Shown: one piece after another, positions 44,622-55,956 of the stretch
Numbering within the stretch: the stretch's first letter is position 1
How the letters are laid out: each line of letters starts with the position of its first letter
Source: Adiantum capillus-veneris
Lineage: Eukaryota; Streptophyta; Polypodiopsida; Polypodiales; Pteridaceae
DNA length: 64,000 bases
Direction: 5' to 3'
NCBI GenBank assembly: GCA_014529385.2
Contig: CM043950.1
Span: 68,164,435 to 68,228,434 of the forward strand
Translations under genes and position numbers: made by a program
Notes under the pieces: generated by a model
What the model saw: only the letters and a program-made list of their open reading frames with translations
Databases searched by the model: none
Told to the model about the DNA's origin: nothing

Positions 44622-46501
44622 CTAGGGAGCCCGAGGAATAGACCGTGTTTGCAAAGAAATAGATTGAGGCGCCTGTGGCAGAGGAGCAAGAGGTGTATGT
44701 AAAGGATAATAGCGAGAAAGGTATCTATTAAGAGAAGACCAAAATGGAGGGTAAGGTGGTAGACTGAGAGAAAAAGAATGAGATAAGGTCTCCACCCAAA
44801 AACAGACCCTGCGCCGCTCCTTACGAAATCGACGAATCATTTTCTGCAAACGAGATACATGAGCCTGGGCTTCAGCACAATCCTCTGTAGCTTGTGCCCA
44901 ATCAGCAACATCAAAACCCTCGAAAACAACACTATTACCTCTATCAGTGTTGGATGACTCGGGGTGTTGCACCACAACCTGCTAAGTGGGTGGCTGTGCT
45001 CTCACCTCAGCAGCCAAGCGTGTGCTCTAGCTTTGTAGTTGATTATCCAAAAAACTCAGAGATATTCTTGCATCTCCACTGCCAACGCATCCAAGTCATT
45101 CATATTGATCATTACATCACCAGGGTGCGAGGCTAAGTAAGAGGCTAGGCTATGCTGCGTTCTCAACAACTGGAGAAGTTCCTGTTGAATAGAGGCCACA
45201 AACTCAGCATTAGCCCCTTGTAACACTTGTATTTCTACCCCTTGTTGGCGAGTTGTTGCAGTCAGCTCTTCATTTTGAGTGGAAAACTCAGCAATGCTAG
45301 TCTGCGAGGCCGCTACCTGCGCTTCTAGCTCATTGACTCTTCCCTCTGGCGAGGGCTGGCCAGGCTGCACAAATAGACTCTACAATTATGCTCAAAAAAG
45401 TGCCGCATGCCTACAATCGGTCAGCGGGAGTCGCTGCCGTAACCTCCCAAGGTAGCTCTACGGGAAGAGTACCTCCCGTCGAGGTAGCCGCATTGGTAGT
45501 GCCAGAAGTTTCCGGTTGAGCGGGAACATCCGCAACCAGAGAGCCTGTCCTCAGCGGAGTAGCACTGCCCACTCTCTCTTGCATTCGGCGGCGCCAGCGA
45601 GCCACCGCAGAATCCTCCGAAAGAAGAGATGCCGTCGTCGGAGGTGGTGTAGAAAATTGTTTTTCCTCCCTGCCGCGCTTACGGCTTGCTGATCTTGCAC
45701 CTGCAGTGGCCATCTCTTGGGCTCCAGAGGACACCACTACTGTCCATGGACCAAGAAAATCCCTAGTGCCCACATGCTGCTGCTGTGTTTCCCTCTCAGC
45801 CAGAACTGCCAAGCTTTGCGTTGGCGATAGAGGAGCATTAGTGCCTTGGACCACCAAGTGATCAGATCTTCAAAGTGGCAGAGAGGACGGAGGGCAAGAG
45901 GAAAAACTTCTCTTAAAGGAAAAATCAATGTGAGCAATTGGCCAACCTTTGTATTGGTTGGGGTATTCCTCCCCAACTGTGCCGTCACTCTTTGGTACTC
46001 CGCCAGCAGGCGTTCTCTGACCACCGCTGCCCAAGCTACTGGCCCAAAGTTGGCCGAATGAAAAACATTTCTTGCTCGAGTCGAAATGGTATAGGTTTTG
46101 GCTTGCAGCCAAATTGCCTTGAGAAACCATCGATACACATCCCTGGTTGCTATATCTGACAACCCTGAAAGCTTATACTCTCCTTTTACTTTCAAACCAA
46201 ATTCTTGCTCTACATCCGCAGCAGGGATCACACTAGAGGCGCGCCCCACGCCATCGTTGGGCAAACAGAAAAACCTTGAGACCCTTTCTACTGTCAACTG
46301 AATCTGTTGATTATTTAGCACCACCATATCGCCAGCAGCGAGTTGCTCAAAACCTTCTGCCTGCGGGTGAACTGGGATCCCTTGCCAATCCAGGTTGGCG
46401 AACACATGCAGCCGCAAGTCTTGCAGCCATACGTCCACTCGTCGAAGCGATAGCTGCTGTACAGGCGTGAAAGGAATACATTGCAGGAGAGAAGCTGTCA
46501 T
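44622..46501 (-). pseudogene. Extra ORF of the nested Gypsy, 3' of integrase (~600 residues, broken)
   Basis: In the env-like position between integrase and the 3' LTR. The first part, from MTASLLQ (46501) to about 45740, is a helical domain (RRVDVWLQDLRLHVFANLDW, VERVSRFFCLPNDGVG, RDVYRWFLKAIWLQAKTYTI). After a frameshift, 45857-45411 holds a basic patch ASRKRGREEK (possible nuclear signal) and an Ala/Thr/Pro-rich linker. 45370-45056 is a coiled coil (VNELEAQVAASQTSIAEF). 44975-44622 has a second charged helix (LQKMIRRFRKERRR). There is no signal peptide and no clear membrane anchor, so an envelope role is unlikely. The ANL..V..LP pattern faintly recalls the plant transposon-associated proteins of Athila-like elements. 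Function unknown. Confidence 0.6.
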
Positions 46502-48062
46502 GGTGGAGATGGGATGAAGGAGCAGAGAGTATAGAACTAAGAGCGCGCGACACACTAAACAAGAGAAACACAATAAGAATCGTCTGCATGTAGTAGTAAC
46601 CTTTCCACAATGAGTTCCCAATATAGGGCGATCCACGGTGTCGCAACCATCATAGATGCTTTCCCTCTTTCCAAGATTGCATGCAAAAGAATCCCCAATC
46701 ATGATTAGGGCGGCATCCGGCTCATGTACCACAGCAAAGGGGCACTGAATCGTGGCAGGTGAAACATAATGGCGCAGTCTGAAACCATTGACCGGCACAT
46801 AAATAACCTCCCCCTGTAAATCCGCCAAATAAAAAGAGATGGGCCCGCATGCTTGAAAAATCCAGAATGGTCATGACCACCGTAATTTAAGCTTCCCCGG
46901 CGTCTTCCTGAGGCAGGAATTGAAGACAAGGACCAGCTGTCCCCAAACAAATTGTCGTGCTTTCGGGCGATCCAACCATTTTTTCCGCCGAGACTGCAGA
47001 TCCTGCAGCACCGCAAAGCTATTCAGCCGCTCTTCATCCAGTTCCTACAAAACATCCAATCGATAAATCACAGAATCCTCCGAAAGAAGCCGATCCGCAA
47101 TCAACAGCTGCATACTCGGAATCACATGCTCGACTGGAGTGATTGCCTCCATGCCAAATTCCAACTTAAAAGGAGTCAATCCTGTTGCCAATTTATAAGC
47201 TGTCGGATAGGCCCATAAGGCGGAAGGAAGTTTCACATCCCAATCCGTTCGATGCATATTCACCAACTTTGTTAAAATCCGAATCAATTGCTTATTAGTT
47301 GATTTTGCTTTCCCATTTGCCTGAGGATAATATGGAGAAGATTTTCTGTGTAATACAAAATAAAACCGTAGCATTCTCTCCATCACCTTATTCAAAAAAT
47401 GACTTCCCTTGTCACTAACCAACTCAATAGGGCAGCCATATCTAGAAAAGATATCCTTATATAAGCATCCCGCCACAGAAACTGCAGTGTTATCTCTCAA
47501 AAGCCATGCCTCCACCCATTTGGTAGCGTAATCCGTGGCTGTCAAGATATACTTATTTCCTGTGTGAGTTGCCACTGGTTTAAAAGGACCAACAAAATCC
47601 AAACCCCACTTTTGAAAAGGCTCCAAGGGCAGAACTGGCTGAAAAGGCATTCTGGACCGTTTGGTAGGTTGCCCCAAACGCCGCTGACACACATCACACT
47701 GTTGCACATAATTTCTCGCATCCTGAAACAATGTGGGCCACCATAATCCAGATTGGAGAACCTTTTGAGTTGTGATTAATGCTGCAAAGTGACCTCCCGC
47801 AATACCAGTATGGACTTCCTCTAATACTGCTTCCTGCTCCTGTGGTAGCACACATCTGAGTAATACCTCTGTCACCGTACAATAATAGAGCTTTTCCATA
47901 AAAATCTCAAAATTCTTGCTTCTACTAGCCATACGTTTCCTCTGATGGCTGGACAAGAAAGAAGGCATTTCGTCGCTGTCGAGAAAATGAAACATCTCCT
48001 CATACCATGTCCATGGGATGCTAGGAATGACCCTTGCCTATTGCGGAACTGTGATAGCCTCT
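46502..48062 (-). pseudogene. pol: Nested Gypsy integrase, catalytic Glu replaced
   Basis: The open piece 47045-47995 carries the HHCC zinc domain (HTGIAGGH .. CDVCQRR), then the core: first Asp in GLDFVGPF, second Asp in VSDKGSHF. The third acidic residue is replaced: YYPQANGKAKSTNKQ has Lys where Glu is expected. The same frame continues past a TAG (47045) and a TGA (near 46830) through the C-terminal domain (GPISFYLADLQGEVIYVPVN). Upstream, a TAG at 48038 separates it from RNase H. It would integrate element cDNA in the nucleus, but this copy is inactive. Confidence 0.92.
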
Positions 48063-49494
48063 GCATCTACTCCTATTAGAAACAGAGACGCATCCGGAAA
48101 TTCATCAGCTACACCCGTCGGCGGCTCCTTGGAATCTAACCTGGATAGGTAGTCAGCCACCGCATGCTGAGCCCCTGGCCGATGTATGACCTTAAAGTCA
48201 AATTCCTGCAGAAAAGCACCCATCTGGCCAATCTTCCCGTCAAATTTTGTTGCCTTACCAGGTATAAAAGAGCCGAATGGTCCACATGGAAGAAAAAACG
48301 TCGGCCCAACAGATAGTGCCGGAATTTCTTTACTGAATAAATCATCCCTAAACATTCCCTTTCGGTTACGGAATAATTTCTTTCTGAGGATGATAATCGC
48401 TTCTGGCATAATAGACAGGTCAGAACCATCCTTGACTTTGTTCGCATCAGCACACTGCCAATAGCTCGATCCGAAGCATCCACAAACACATGAAAATCCT
48501 GACCCCAATTCGGTGCAAGCATAATCGAAGCTTTGGATAGCTGAAGTTTTAATCTTCGAAAAGCCAAGTCACATTCCTGTGTCCATTCAAAATCGATAGC
48601 ATGAGCTGCCTGAGTAATCGGGATTGCTAAATGCGCGACAAACCGCAAATGCCTCCCATGCCAACAAGCTTGTCCCAGGAAAATCTGGCACTGTTTCTGG
48701 TTCCGCGGTGGAGGCGCTTCCATAATTGCGGCAATTTTATCCGGATCCACGGAAATACCATCTTCAAAAATTATATGCCCCAATAGCCTGCCACTGCAAA
48801 CAGCAAATGCACACTTTAAAGGATTCAAACTGAACTTCACCTCTCTGCATTTCATAAAGCATAACCGTAATTGCTTCAAATGCTCCAATTGCGCTCCAAA
48901 AACACTGAGATCATCCAGAAAAATTCTCATAAAATCCGTCAAATAAGGACCAAAAATTTGAAACATATCCCTTTGAAAAGTGGAAGGTGCATTCTGTAAT
49001 CCAAACCACATCACTGTGCAGGCAAACACACCCCATGCGGTAATAAAAGTTGTTTTTGGCTGATCCCGCAATGCCATTCGGATTTGATTATATCCACTAA
49101 ATCCATCCAAAAAAGTATACATCTCATGTCGTGCTACATCATCCAAAATGGAATCCAAAAATGGAAGAGGAAAAGGATCTGGAGCAGTAGCTGCATTCAA
49201 TTTCCGGTAATCCACACAAATTCGGATTTGCTTATTTTTCTTTGGTACTACCACAATTGGAGAAATCCACTCCGGATTATCAATAGGGGTAATAAAACCC
49301 ACTTCCAACAGGCGATCAATTTCCATCTTAACTTGCTTTGCCACATTCGGATTCATCCTGTATGAGTGCTGCTTCACTGGCACCGCATCAGGTTTTAGAT
49401 TGATCGTATGCTGATAAAACTTAGGATCCAATCCCTGCATATCCGCATATTCCCATGCGAAGATATCCTTAAACTCCGTCAGTAACTTGATCAA
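48063..49494 (-). pseudogene. pol: Nested Gypsy reverse transcriptase and RNase H
   Basis: The open piece 48136-49494 has the Gypsy RT order: PVKQHSYRMNP, SPIVVVPKKNKQIRICVDYR, LDGFSGYNQI, FGLQNAPSTFQR, catalytic FLDDLSVFG, LGHIIFEDGI. RNase H starts VFVDASDRAIGSVL, with NYSVTERECLGMIY. Near 48230 a frameshift moves reading to the frame 48508-48038, which contains FKVIHRPGAQHAVADYLSRL. The RT active-site Asp pair is intact. It is broken by the frameshift and by the TAG at 49519 that separates it from the upstream linker. Confidence 0.93.
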
Positions 49495-49518
49495 ATCATC
49501 TCTAAAACTGGCCTCTAG

Positions 49519-50534
49519 CTACTTATTAATATATATAGGCTGCGACTCCGCTTGCTCCCCAAGAAAAACCTTCTCTAATTCATCTTCTTTAACCCTTGTA
49601 ATTTTTCCCATTTGCGTCTCAAACGCTCGTTCTTGCTGAATCACGTCCTCCAATGATTCAGGACTTGGAAGTACCTGTTGTTGCTCCCCTATTCCTGCTG
49701 AAGTTCCGGAAACCCCCACCGAATTCCCTTTCGGAATCAGAGAAATATCCGCAAGATATAAAGAAACCAAATCCGGATTTGCTATCACCGGCCTGCCTGA
49801 ACTGGCTGTCTGCATGTTCCCAACATCACACGCACTTTTCTTCTACCCTTCTTTACTGTAAGCATATTTGCTTCCCAATTATGCTTTACCCTCGCTTGTC
49901 GTAACCAGGGTCTCCCCAAGATAATGTGATAATCCTGATTATGATCTTCAATATTCAATACTAAGGAAACAACAAAGGATAAGCCCGCCACATCCAAAAC
50001 AATGCCCTGAAGTAAACCCACTGGTTGCACTCTTCTTTGATCTGCCATGCGGACTACAAAGGGTGCAGGCTCCCAATCACTGAGACCAAAACACTCACAA
50101 GCTGCTTGGGTGATAAGTTTTACTCCTGCTCCACCATCCAATAGTACCTTGTCAATGTATGTTCCATGGTATCGAACTGAAAGCTCCAGAATGCGGGTAT
50201 CCGTGATCCTATTTGCCGGCAACGGGGCTGAATCATCCTCCTCGCTTTTAACTTTCCCAATGGTGACTCCCCTCAGCTCAGTGGTGGTTTGTCGCAGCAA
50301 TGCATTATGGAAATTCGGGACCAATTTCAGCAATGAACCCAGAGATACTTGAATTGGTGACGTGAGGACCTCTTTCCAAACTGAATTCCAATCCTCCTGT
50401 TCTTTAATATCATTCTTATTTCCAGCTTTTCCTTCCTTTATTTCCAGGCCCACCGTCGATGGCACAGTCGATGGTCCGGCTGTCTTCACTGGTGGTGCGG
50501 ATTGTGGCAACCAGAACACAGTCTTTTTCCACAC
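49519..50534 (-). pseudogene. pol: Nested Gypsy aspartic protease and linker
   Basis: The open piece 49785-50534 has a retropepsin core: active site VLLDGGAGVKLIT, with D-G-G instead of D-T/S-G (a variant seen in some plant Gypsy proteases, recalled), and YHIILGRPWLRQA as the ILG strand. A frame change at 49785-49815 leads to a Ser/Gln/Glu-rich linker (49519-49815) that ends in TAG before RT. Upstream, a single TAG at 50550 lies in the same frame as gag, so gag and protease were either fused or joined by readthrough. Confidence 0.88.
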
Positions 50535-50549
50535 CTCTTCCTGAGCCGT

Positions 50550-51960
50550 CTAATCCGGAATCTTCACATCGGGAGTTGGAACCACATTTTTACCCGATCG
50601 CGTGATTAATGAGACCACTGGATCGGATTCTGCCAGTCCTTCGATCTGAACCATAGCCACACTAGGCTGTTTCCCTGCAGCATGTTCCTGTTTTTTCTGA
50701 TCGTATTCCATAGCTTCAGTACACTCAGATCCCCAGTGTCCATCTCCCAAACAGAAAAGGCATGTCTTGGGGCGATTAGGATCTCGGCCACCTCTTCTGC
50801 GACCTTGTCCTCCCCCTTGACCCCATCCTCCTACTTGACCTTGCATAGGCGTCTCTGATGTATGAGCATGAGCCATCGCCACAGCAGGATCTTGTCCCTG
50901 CCCTATCTGTGGTTGTTGCCAGGTAGAAGAGTCCCCTCGACTTCGACGACCCCGGCCATTGAAATAACATTCCACTGTATTATGAGTATTGGTCGTGCAA
51001 ATCGCACACCACTTCTGATTCATTGCGCACTCCTTAGCAGCATGGCCCGGATTCCGACATTGGGTACACCATAGTTCCTTCAGACTTTTAGCCACCGCAG
51101 CTGATTCCGACGATCCGGATGAAACACCTTTCCCGTGACGCTGGGATTTTTTCCGCGGTGTCTCTTCCGATTCTTTCCCCGAATCATTGTTGCCTGAGTC
51201 CGAGGAATCTGATACTGCGGATTCCGACTCCGAACTATCATTGCCACTGTCTTGCGACTTGCGATGAGATTTCTTCCTGTCTCTTTTCTTTGACTTCTTT
51301 GGAGATTCCGTATCCTCTAAAGCCTTGCCTGCTACTACAGCCCTAGCGATCACATTATCCAGTGGAGTAGATACCTTACTGTTGCCATAGCCGTTCTGAG
51401 ATCCTTGTTGAGCCCCTGCAAAAAATAATCATTCAGCACTTCGGTTGCCGGCCTTTGTGCCTGAGGTACCCTCTGCAAAAGCATCCAAAATTTTACAGCG
51501 TAATCCTCCACTGGCAATGACTTCTGCCGGAGCGTTCGAAGCTTCTCCAAATGTTGAGGGACTGTCTTTTCCGTTCGAAACCTTCGTAGAAACGCTATGG
51601 ATCCGTCAGCATACGTCTAAAAATGATCATCAGGGTATTCGGACAACCATTGCGTAGCTTTCCTTGAGAGTGTAGATTCAAACACTGACTGTTGATGGAG
51701 AGGAATCACCACCCCAGGATGATTCAATCCATAAGCTTTATTGAATTGGCGCAAATGTGCATCAGGGTCTTCACTCAAAAGACCTTGAAACCGACTATAC
51801 TTAATCTGAGGATGAGCCATCACCCCTTGCCCAACTGCTCCTCCTCCTCCCAGAAAAAGCTGACGAGCACTAGGAGGTGAAGACAGTGGCGGAGATACCC
51901 CCGGACTGCTTACCGGAGACGGTGGTGGAGCAACCTGTGTGGGTGAGGGTGAACGTACGG
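50550..51960 (-). pseudogene. gag: Nested Gypsy gag with three zinc knuckles
   Basis: Capsid pieces 51617-51823 (SRFQGLLSEDPDAHLRQF, TQWLSEYPDDHF) and 51350-51550 (LPVEDYAVKFWMLLQRV, LQGLNKDLRTAM) are separated by a TAG. A frameshift near 51380 enters 50550-51353: a Lys/Ser/Glu-rich region, then CTQCRNPGHAAKEC, CAICTTNTHNTVEC and, after a Gly/Arg-rich stretch, CLFCLGDGHWGSEC. All three fit C-x2-C-x4-H-x4-C. Three knuckles with an RGG-like segment between are unusual for plant Gypsy gag, which mostly has one or two. The N-terminal Pro-rich part reaches about 51960 or beyond. Confidence 0.9.
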
Positions 51961-52180
51961 TAGGAGGACATCACTGGCTACGGGGAGTATGTCTCGCTCG
52001 CCGCAACCGCCTACCACACACCGGGCTTGGTGATCGAGATACAGATTCCTCAATTTGTGGTGAAGAAAAAAAAAAATCATCTAAACTGCCTCTCCTCTGA
52101 CATCTTCCTACAATTGGAACCACAGGGTCAGGCAGACCCTACGACCTAGTGCACATGCATATTCATCGCAGGCCGTCCAT

Positions 52181-52198
52181 CACGCATTGTGGTTGCCA
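52181..52198 (-). promoter_or_regulatory. Candidate primer-binding site of the nested Gypsy
   Basis: Two bases inside the 5' LTR the minus strand reads TGGCAACCACAATGCGTG. The TGG start and position are right for a primer site. I could not match it to a tRNA. Confidence 0.6.
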
Positions 52199-52200
52199 GA

Positions 52201-52599
52201 TGTAATGGCTATTGCCCGCACAGGAGCAATAGGCATTACGGGAATGATTACCCGCAACTACATTATATGAACATCAACATATAGAATGACAAGAGAAGGA
52301 AGTACATAGTACACAGGCCCAGAACACCTCTTGCTTCATTCATGTATGTCCAGACACAGAGTTACAATAGTAGATGCCCTGAATATCATAGAGATTGGTT
52401 AAGTAACATCAAAAGACAGGTATGCCCCTCCATATACAACCGCTGCTCCAGCGCAGATCGGAAACGGTGCACACACTCTTGTCCCATGCTATCCTATGAA
52501 GAACTGCCGCCACGGCCGCCGCATACCGCATACCCCTGATCTGCAGTGTCCAGACCTCCGCAAGACCGCAGGACCGCATGTGCAGCTAATGCCGTAACA
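52201..52599 (-). repeat. 5' LTR of the nested Gypsy (399 bp)
   Basis: Direct copy of 44039-44437, bounded outside by the target duplication CTTCT at 52600-52604 and inside by the candidate primer site. Confidence 0.95.
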
Positions 52600-54171
52600 C
52601 TTCTGTACCATCTAGTTCAGACAAGCTGTAAGTAGCATTTTCATGCACATGCTTTACAACATACGGTCCAAACCATCTTTTTGAGAACTTACGCATGACT
52701 GTGTGCTGGTTATCAAGGCTACTATCATACACTAAAACCCAATCACCTTTGTCAATTGCTTTGCTCCTGAGTCGATGTCGCTTATCAAAGTAGTCCTTGT
52801 TTTTTAACCTTGCATTGTTGAGTTGTTCTTTTACAGCTTCAATGTCTCCAGGTCTTCTCTCAAGTTGCCTTATATGCAGTGCAAGGAGATCATCCCTGCT
52901 AAGCCCCTCTTGCCAAGGTAGTACATTCCATGTGGGAATTGTATCTACAATCGGCATCACTGACTTTGGACCATACATTAGCCTTCCGCGTGCATGTAGC
53001 CAGTTACTGAGCTATGTGTTGTACGTTCAGCCCATAAAGCATATGGTAGCAGTTTTGGCCACTCACCAACTCTTCCTTCGCAAGCCTTGGCCAAAGCTTT
53101 GATGATAGGAGGATGCCCTCTTTCAATCTTTCCATTGCCTTGAGGGTTGTAAGCTGTAGTAAGAGAAAGCTTGATTCCTAATCTAGAAAAGAACTCCCTT
53201 GCTTCTTCCGCATCTAGTTCACCTCTATCTGCAGTGATTTTTCCCACACAACCATAACGGCAAATCACCTCATCAAGAAGGAATTTGCACACAGCTTCTG
53301 TGGTTTTAGTTCTTAATGCTCTTCCTTCAACCTGGTTAGTTAGGTCCTCTCGTGCAAGAACCAAGTATCTCATTTGCCAGAGTCCTAAAGGCATTGTGAC
53401 TAGATCCACAACCCATTTATAGTGCATGACTAGTGGATATGTAGGGTGCAATCCATCACGATGTCGGACATTTGAATACATTTGACAAGTTACACACGAC
53501 TCTACAAACTGAGATACATCTTTATACATACCCTTCCACCAGTATTTTTCTTTCAACTTGGAGAAGGTTGCCCACACACCTCTGTGTCCAGCCCATAGAC
53601 TCTCATGAAACTCTTGCATGAGCTTTACTTGAGTCTCTTTTTTACATATAACCTGTTGTGGCGTAGCACCCTTTTGTTTAGGATGCTTCCACAAGTAACC
53701 ATCCTTCAAAAAGTACCCATATGCTTTCCGGCGTATCCTCTTGAATTCTTGTTTTGACCAATCATCCTGTTTTGTTAGAGTACTCAAGTAGCTTCCAATA
53801 AAAAGCCAATCACCTTCATAAAGATCTTTCAAGAACAATTCAAGTGAATTAGTCATGCAGACATTGTTACCTTTGACATGAGAGATAGAATAGAACTTTG
53901 TGCCTACATCATCTCCCTCGTCAATCATTTGTGACTCATCTTCATACCTTGCCCTTGATAGCATATCTGCCACTGTATTGTGTTTACCTGCAATGTGCTT
54001 AAATTGAGGATTTAAGGACTTAATGTAGGCAATCCACCGCAACATAGCAATGTCTGGCGTTGAGCAGCTTTTGTAATCATCCCAAGAAGTGGTAGACAAT
54101 CTGTTTCTACAACCACACATGCACCAATAAGGTACTCTTTTCCATTTTTCAATGTTGTAACCATACCCCAT
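52600..54171 (-). pseudogene. pol: Outer Gypsy RNase H end and integrase
   Basis: The open piece 52978-54171 starts with the RNase H tail (FKHIAGKHNTVADMLSRARY). It then has the integrase HHCC domain (HESLWAGH .. CVTCQMY) and a full catalytic triad: Asp in KWVVDLVTMP, Asp in ITADRGEL, Glu in NPQGNGKIERGH. A one-base frameshift near 52985 leads to 52586-52978 (RLMYGPKSVMPIVDTIPTW, KRWFGPYVVKHVHE), which runs into the nested element at 52600. Apart from the shift and the insertion the catalytic residues are intact. Confidence 0.92.
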
Positions 54172-55879
54172 AGCTCTCTCTTTATTTGTGGATAGTTTCT
54201 TTGGCGAGCACTTAGTACCTTTGCTCCAAATCTTACCACATACCTGCGTCCTTCTTCGTCATCTTGCCCTATTGCCCATCCAATCCCTATAGGACTGGTG
54301 TCTACTGTCACAATTACTGGCCTTTGAAACTCATAGTCTACCTTTCTCAAAGTTGGTGCTGACTGGAGAAACTCCTTTAGCTTTTTCATGGATTTTACAT
54401 GTGCTTCTGTCCATTTAAACTTTTGATTCTTTCTAAGCAACTGATAAAGAGGATCAGCTACATGTGCATAATGTGGAATCCAAATAACATAGAAGACACA
54501 TGCTCCCAGAAACCTTCTAACCTCAGTGATGCTAGTGCATGTTTCTTTCATTCTTTGGATGGCATCCACCTTTGTTGGACAAGGTTTCCTACCATATGGC
54601 CCGCACATGTGCCCAACAATGAGCACTTCATTGACACCAAACATAGAATTTTTCCCTGACAATGTAAGATTCACTTCTTCCAACCTAGACAAAATTTTAT
54701 CACAATCATTTATGTGATTTACCACAAACCTGCGACATCCCTTGAGATCCAAAGCTTCATATTTGTCACTTTCTTCACATCCTTTGATAGGAAAATCATC
54801 AATGAAAGGCATTGTGATTTGAGGAATAAAGTCACGTAAGACCTTATTCATCTCATTCATCATATGTGCAACCGAGTTGGTTGCTCCCTTGGCAAGGTAC
54901 ACATCCTTACCAAACCCAAAGGTGTCCTCATGGTTGTCAAGTCTCTGCTTTCGATTGCAAGCTAAAATTGATCATACCCTAAGTAGAGATCCCCCATTGA
55001 GTAGATTGCCCTCCCTGCAAACACCTCTGCAAACTCATCCACAATTGGACATGTACCTACATTTCTAATTATCACCTTGTTCACTGGTTTCATATCTTGG
55101 ATGAAGCGTAGAGAACCATTCTTCTTTGGAACTGTGAACCACCTGTTTGAGTATGGAGCACAAGAAGGCTCCAGGATTCCCATTTTGATGTTCTCATTCA
55201 GTAGATCTACTAACTTTGGCAAATGAGCCTTTGAAACCGGAATAGACCGCAAATTCCAAGGCACATGAGGTATTGTGAAAATTACCATAGGAGCTACAAT
55301 AGAAGGATCAACACATCCTATCTCATGTGGCTCAAATGCAAAAGCCTTACCATGCTTTGAAAGCATTTCTTTGAAGCACTTTGTGTTCTCCTGTGTTAGA
55401 AACTCCTCGTGACCAATCTGCAACTCTTGGAAAGACTCCTTTGTGAAGGTATGCCCAATCTTTTTAGGATTCCTCAAACTTGGTTGTAAAGAAGCCTGCT
55501 CAATCTTTTCCCTATTGTTGGTTGGTACGGGTGAAGCTACTGGTTTCACCTTTTTTGCTACACTCTTGTATTTAGTTTCAACATGGACTTCTGGGCCAAC
55601 TGTTTGGTTTTCTTTAAAGGCTTCTATTACTTGATACATTTCCATAGAGCAAACTTCCACAACTTCATTTTCAAGATGAAAACTAGACCCCATTATAGCA
55701 TCAAGCTCACCCATAGTATCTACAAAAGAAACTTGTTCACACAAACCCAAAACATTTTCAGTAGGCTCTAGCAACCCACTCTTTTTCATGCCTATTTGTA
55801 CATTATACATATATTGCCTCTCACATCTCTTCAAATCTTCAAGTTTTGTAAAACATACTGATCCATTCCTTGTTACCAA
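54012..55879 (-). pseudogene. pol: Outer Gypsy reverse transcriptase and RNase H
   Basis: Open pieces 54962-55879 (linker; ENIKMGILEPSCAPYSNRWF; VPKKNGSLRFIQDMKPVNKV; GDLYLGYDQF) and 54012-54902 (ATNSVAHMMNEM; catalytic MPFIDDFPIKG; VGHMCGPYGRKP; RRFLGACVFY; RNase H VIVTVDTSPIGIGWAIGQDD). A TAG interrupts YDQF-x-LAIE, where Gln is expected, a one-base deletion lies near 54900, and another shift near 54060 joins to the RNase H tail. The wording differs clearly from the nested element, so they are different Gypsy lineages. Confidence 0.92.
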
Positions 55880-55956
55880 GGAGCCCGTTGAAAAAGTTTC
55901 ACATATTTTTGGATCAGGCGAGACCCTTTTTATTTTTGTACCACTGCAATCTCTCT

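Larger units (their letters stand above)
44039..52599 (-). mobile_element. Nested Ty3/Gypsy retrotransposon, 8561 bp, with an extra 3' ORF
   Basis: Two 399-bp LTRs (44039-44437, 52201-52599), beginning TGTAAT-R-GCTATTGCCCGC and ending GCC-R-TAACA. Exact target duplication CTTCT at 44034-44038 and 52600-52604. Minus-strand order: gag (three zinc knuckles), protease, RT, RNase H, integrase, then a ~2 kb extra coding region before the 3' LTR. The LTRs differ at only a few positions, so this is the younger insertion. Coding decay is mostly in-frame TAG codons plus a few frameshifts. It interrupts the integrase of the outer Gypsy. Confidence 0.95.

Noticed and set aside
45846-46470. Plus-strand open frames across the extra ORF of the nested Gypsy
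   Set aside because: They are shadows of the minus-strand coding region, caused by its GC-rich codon use.
44622-46501. Envelope protein of an errantivirus-like element
   Set aside because: No signal peptide, transmembrane anchor, Cys pattern or furin-type site is visible. Coiled coil and basic patch point elsewhere.
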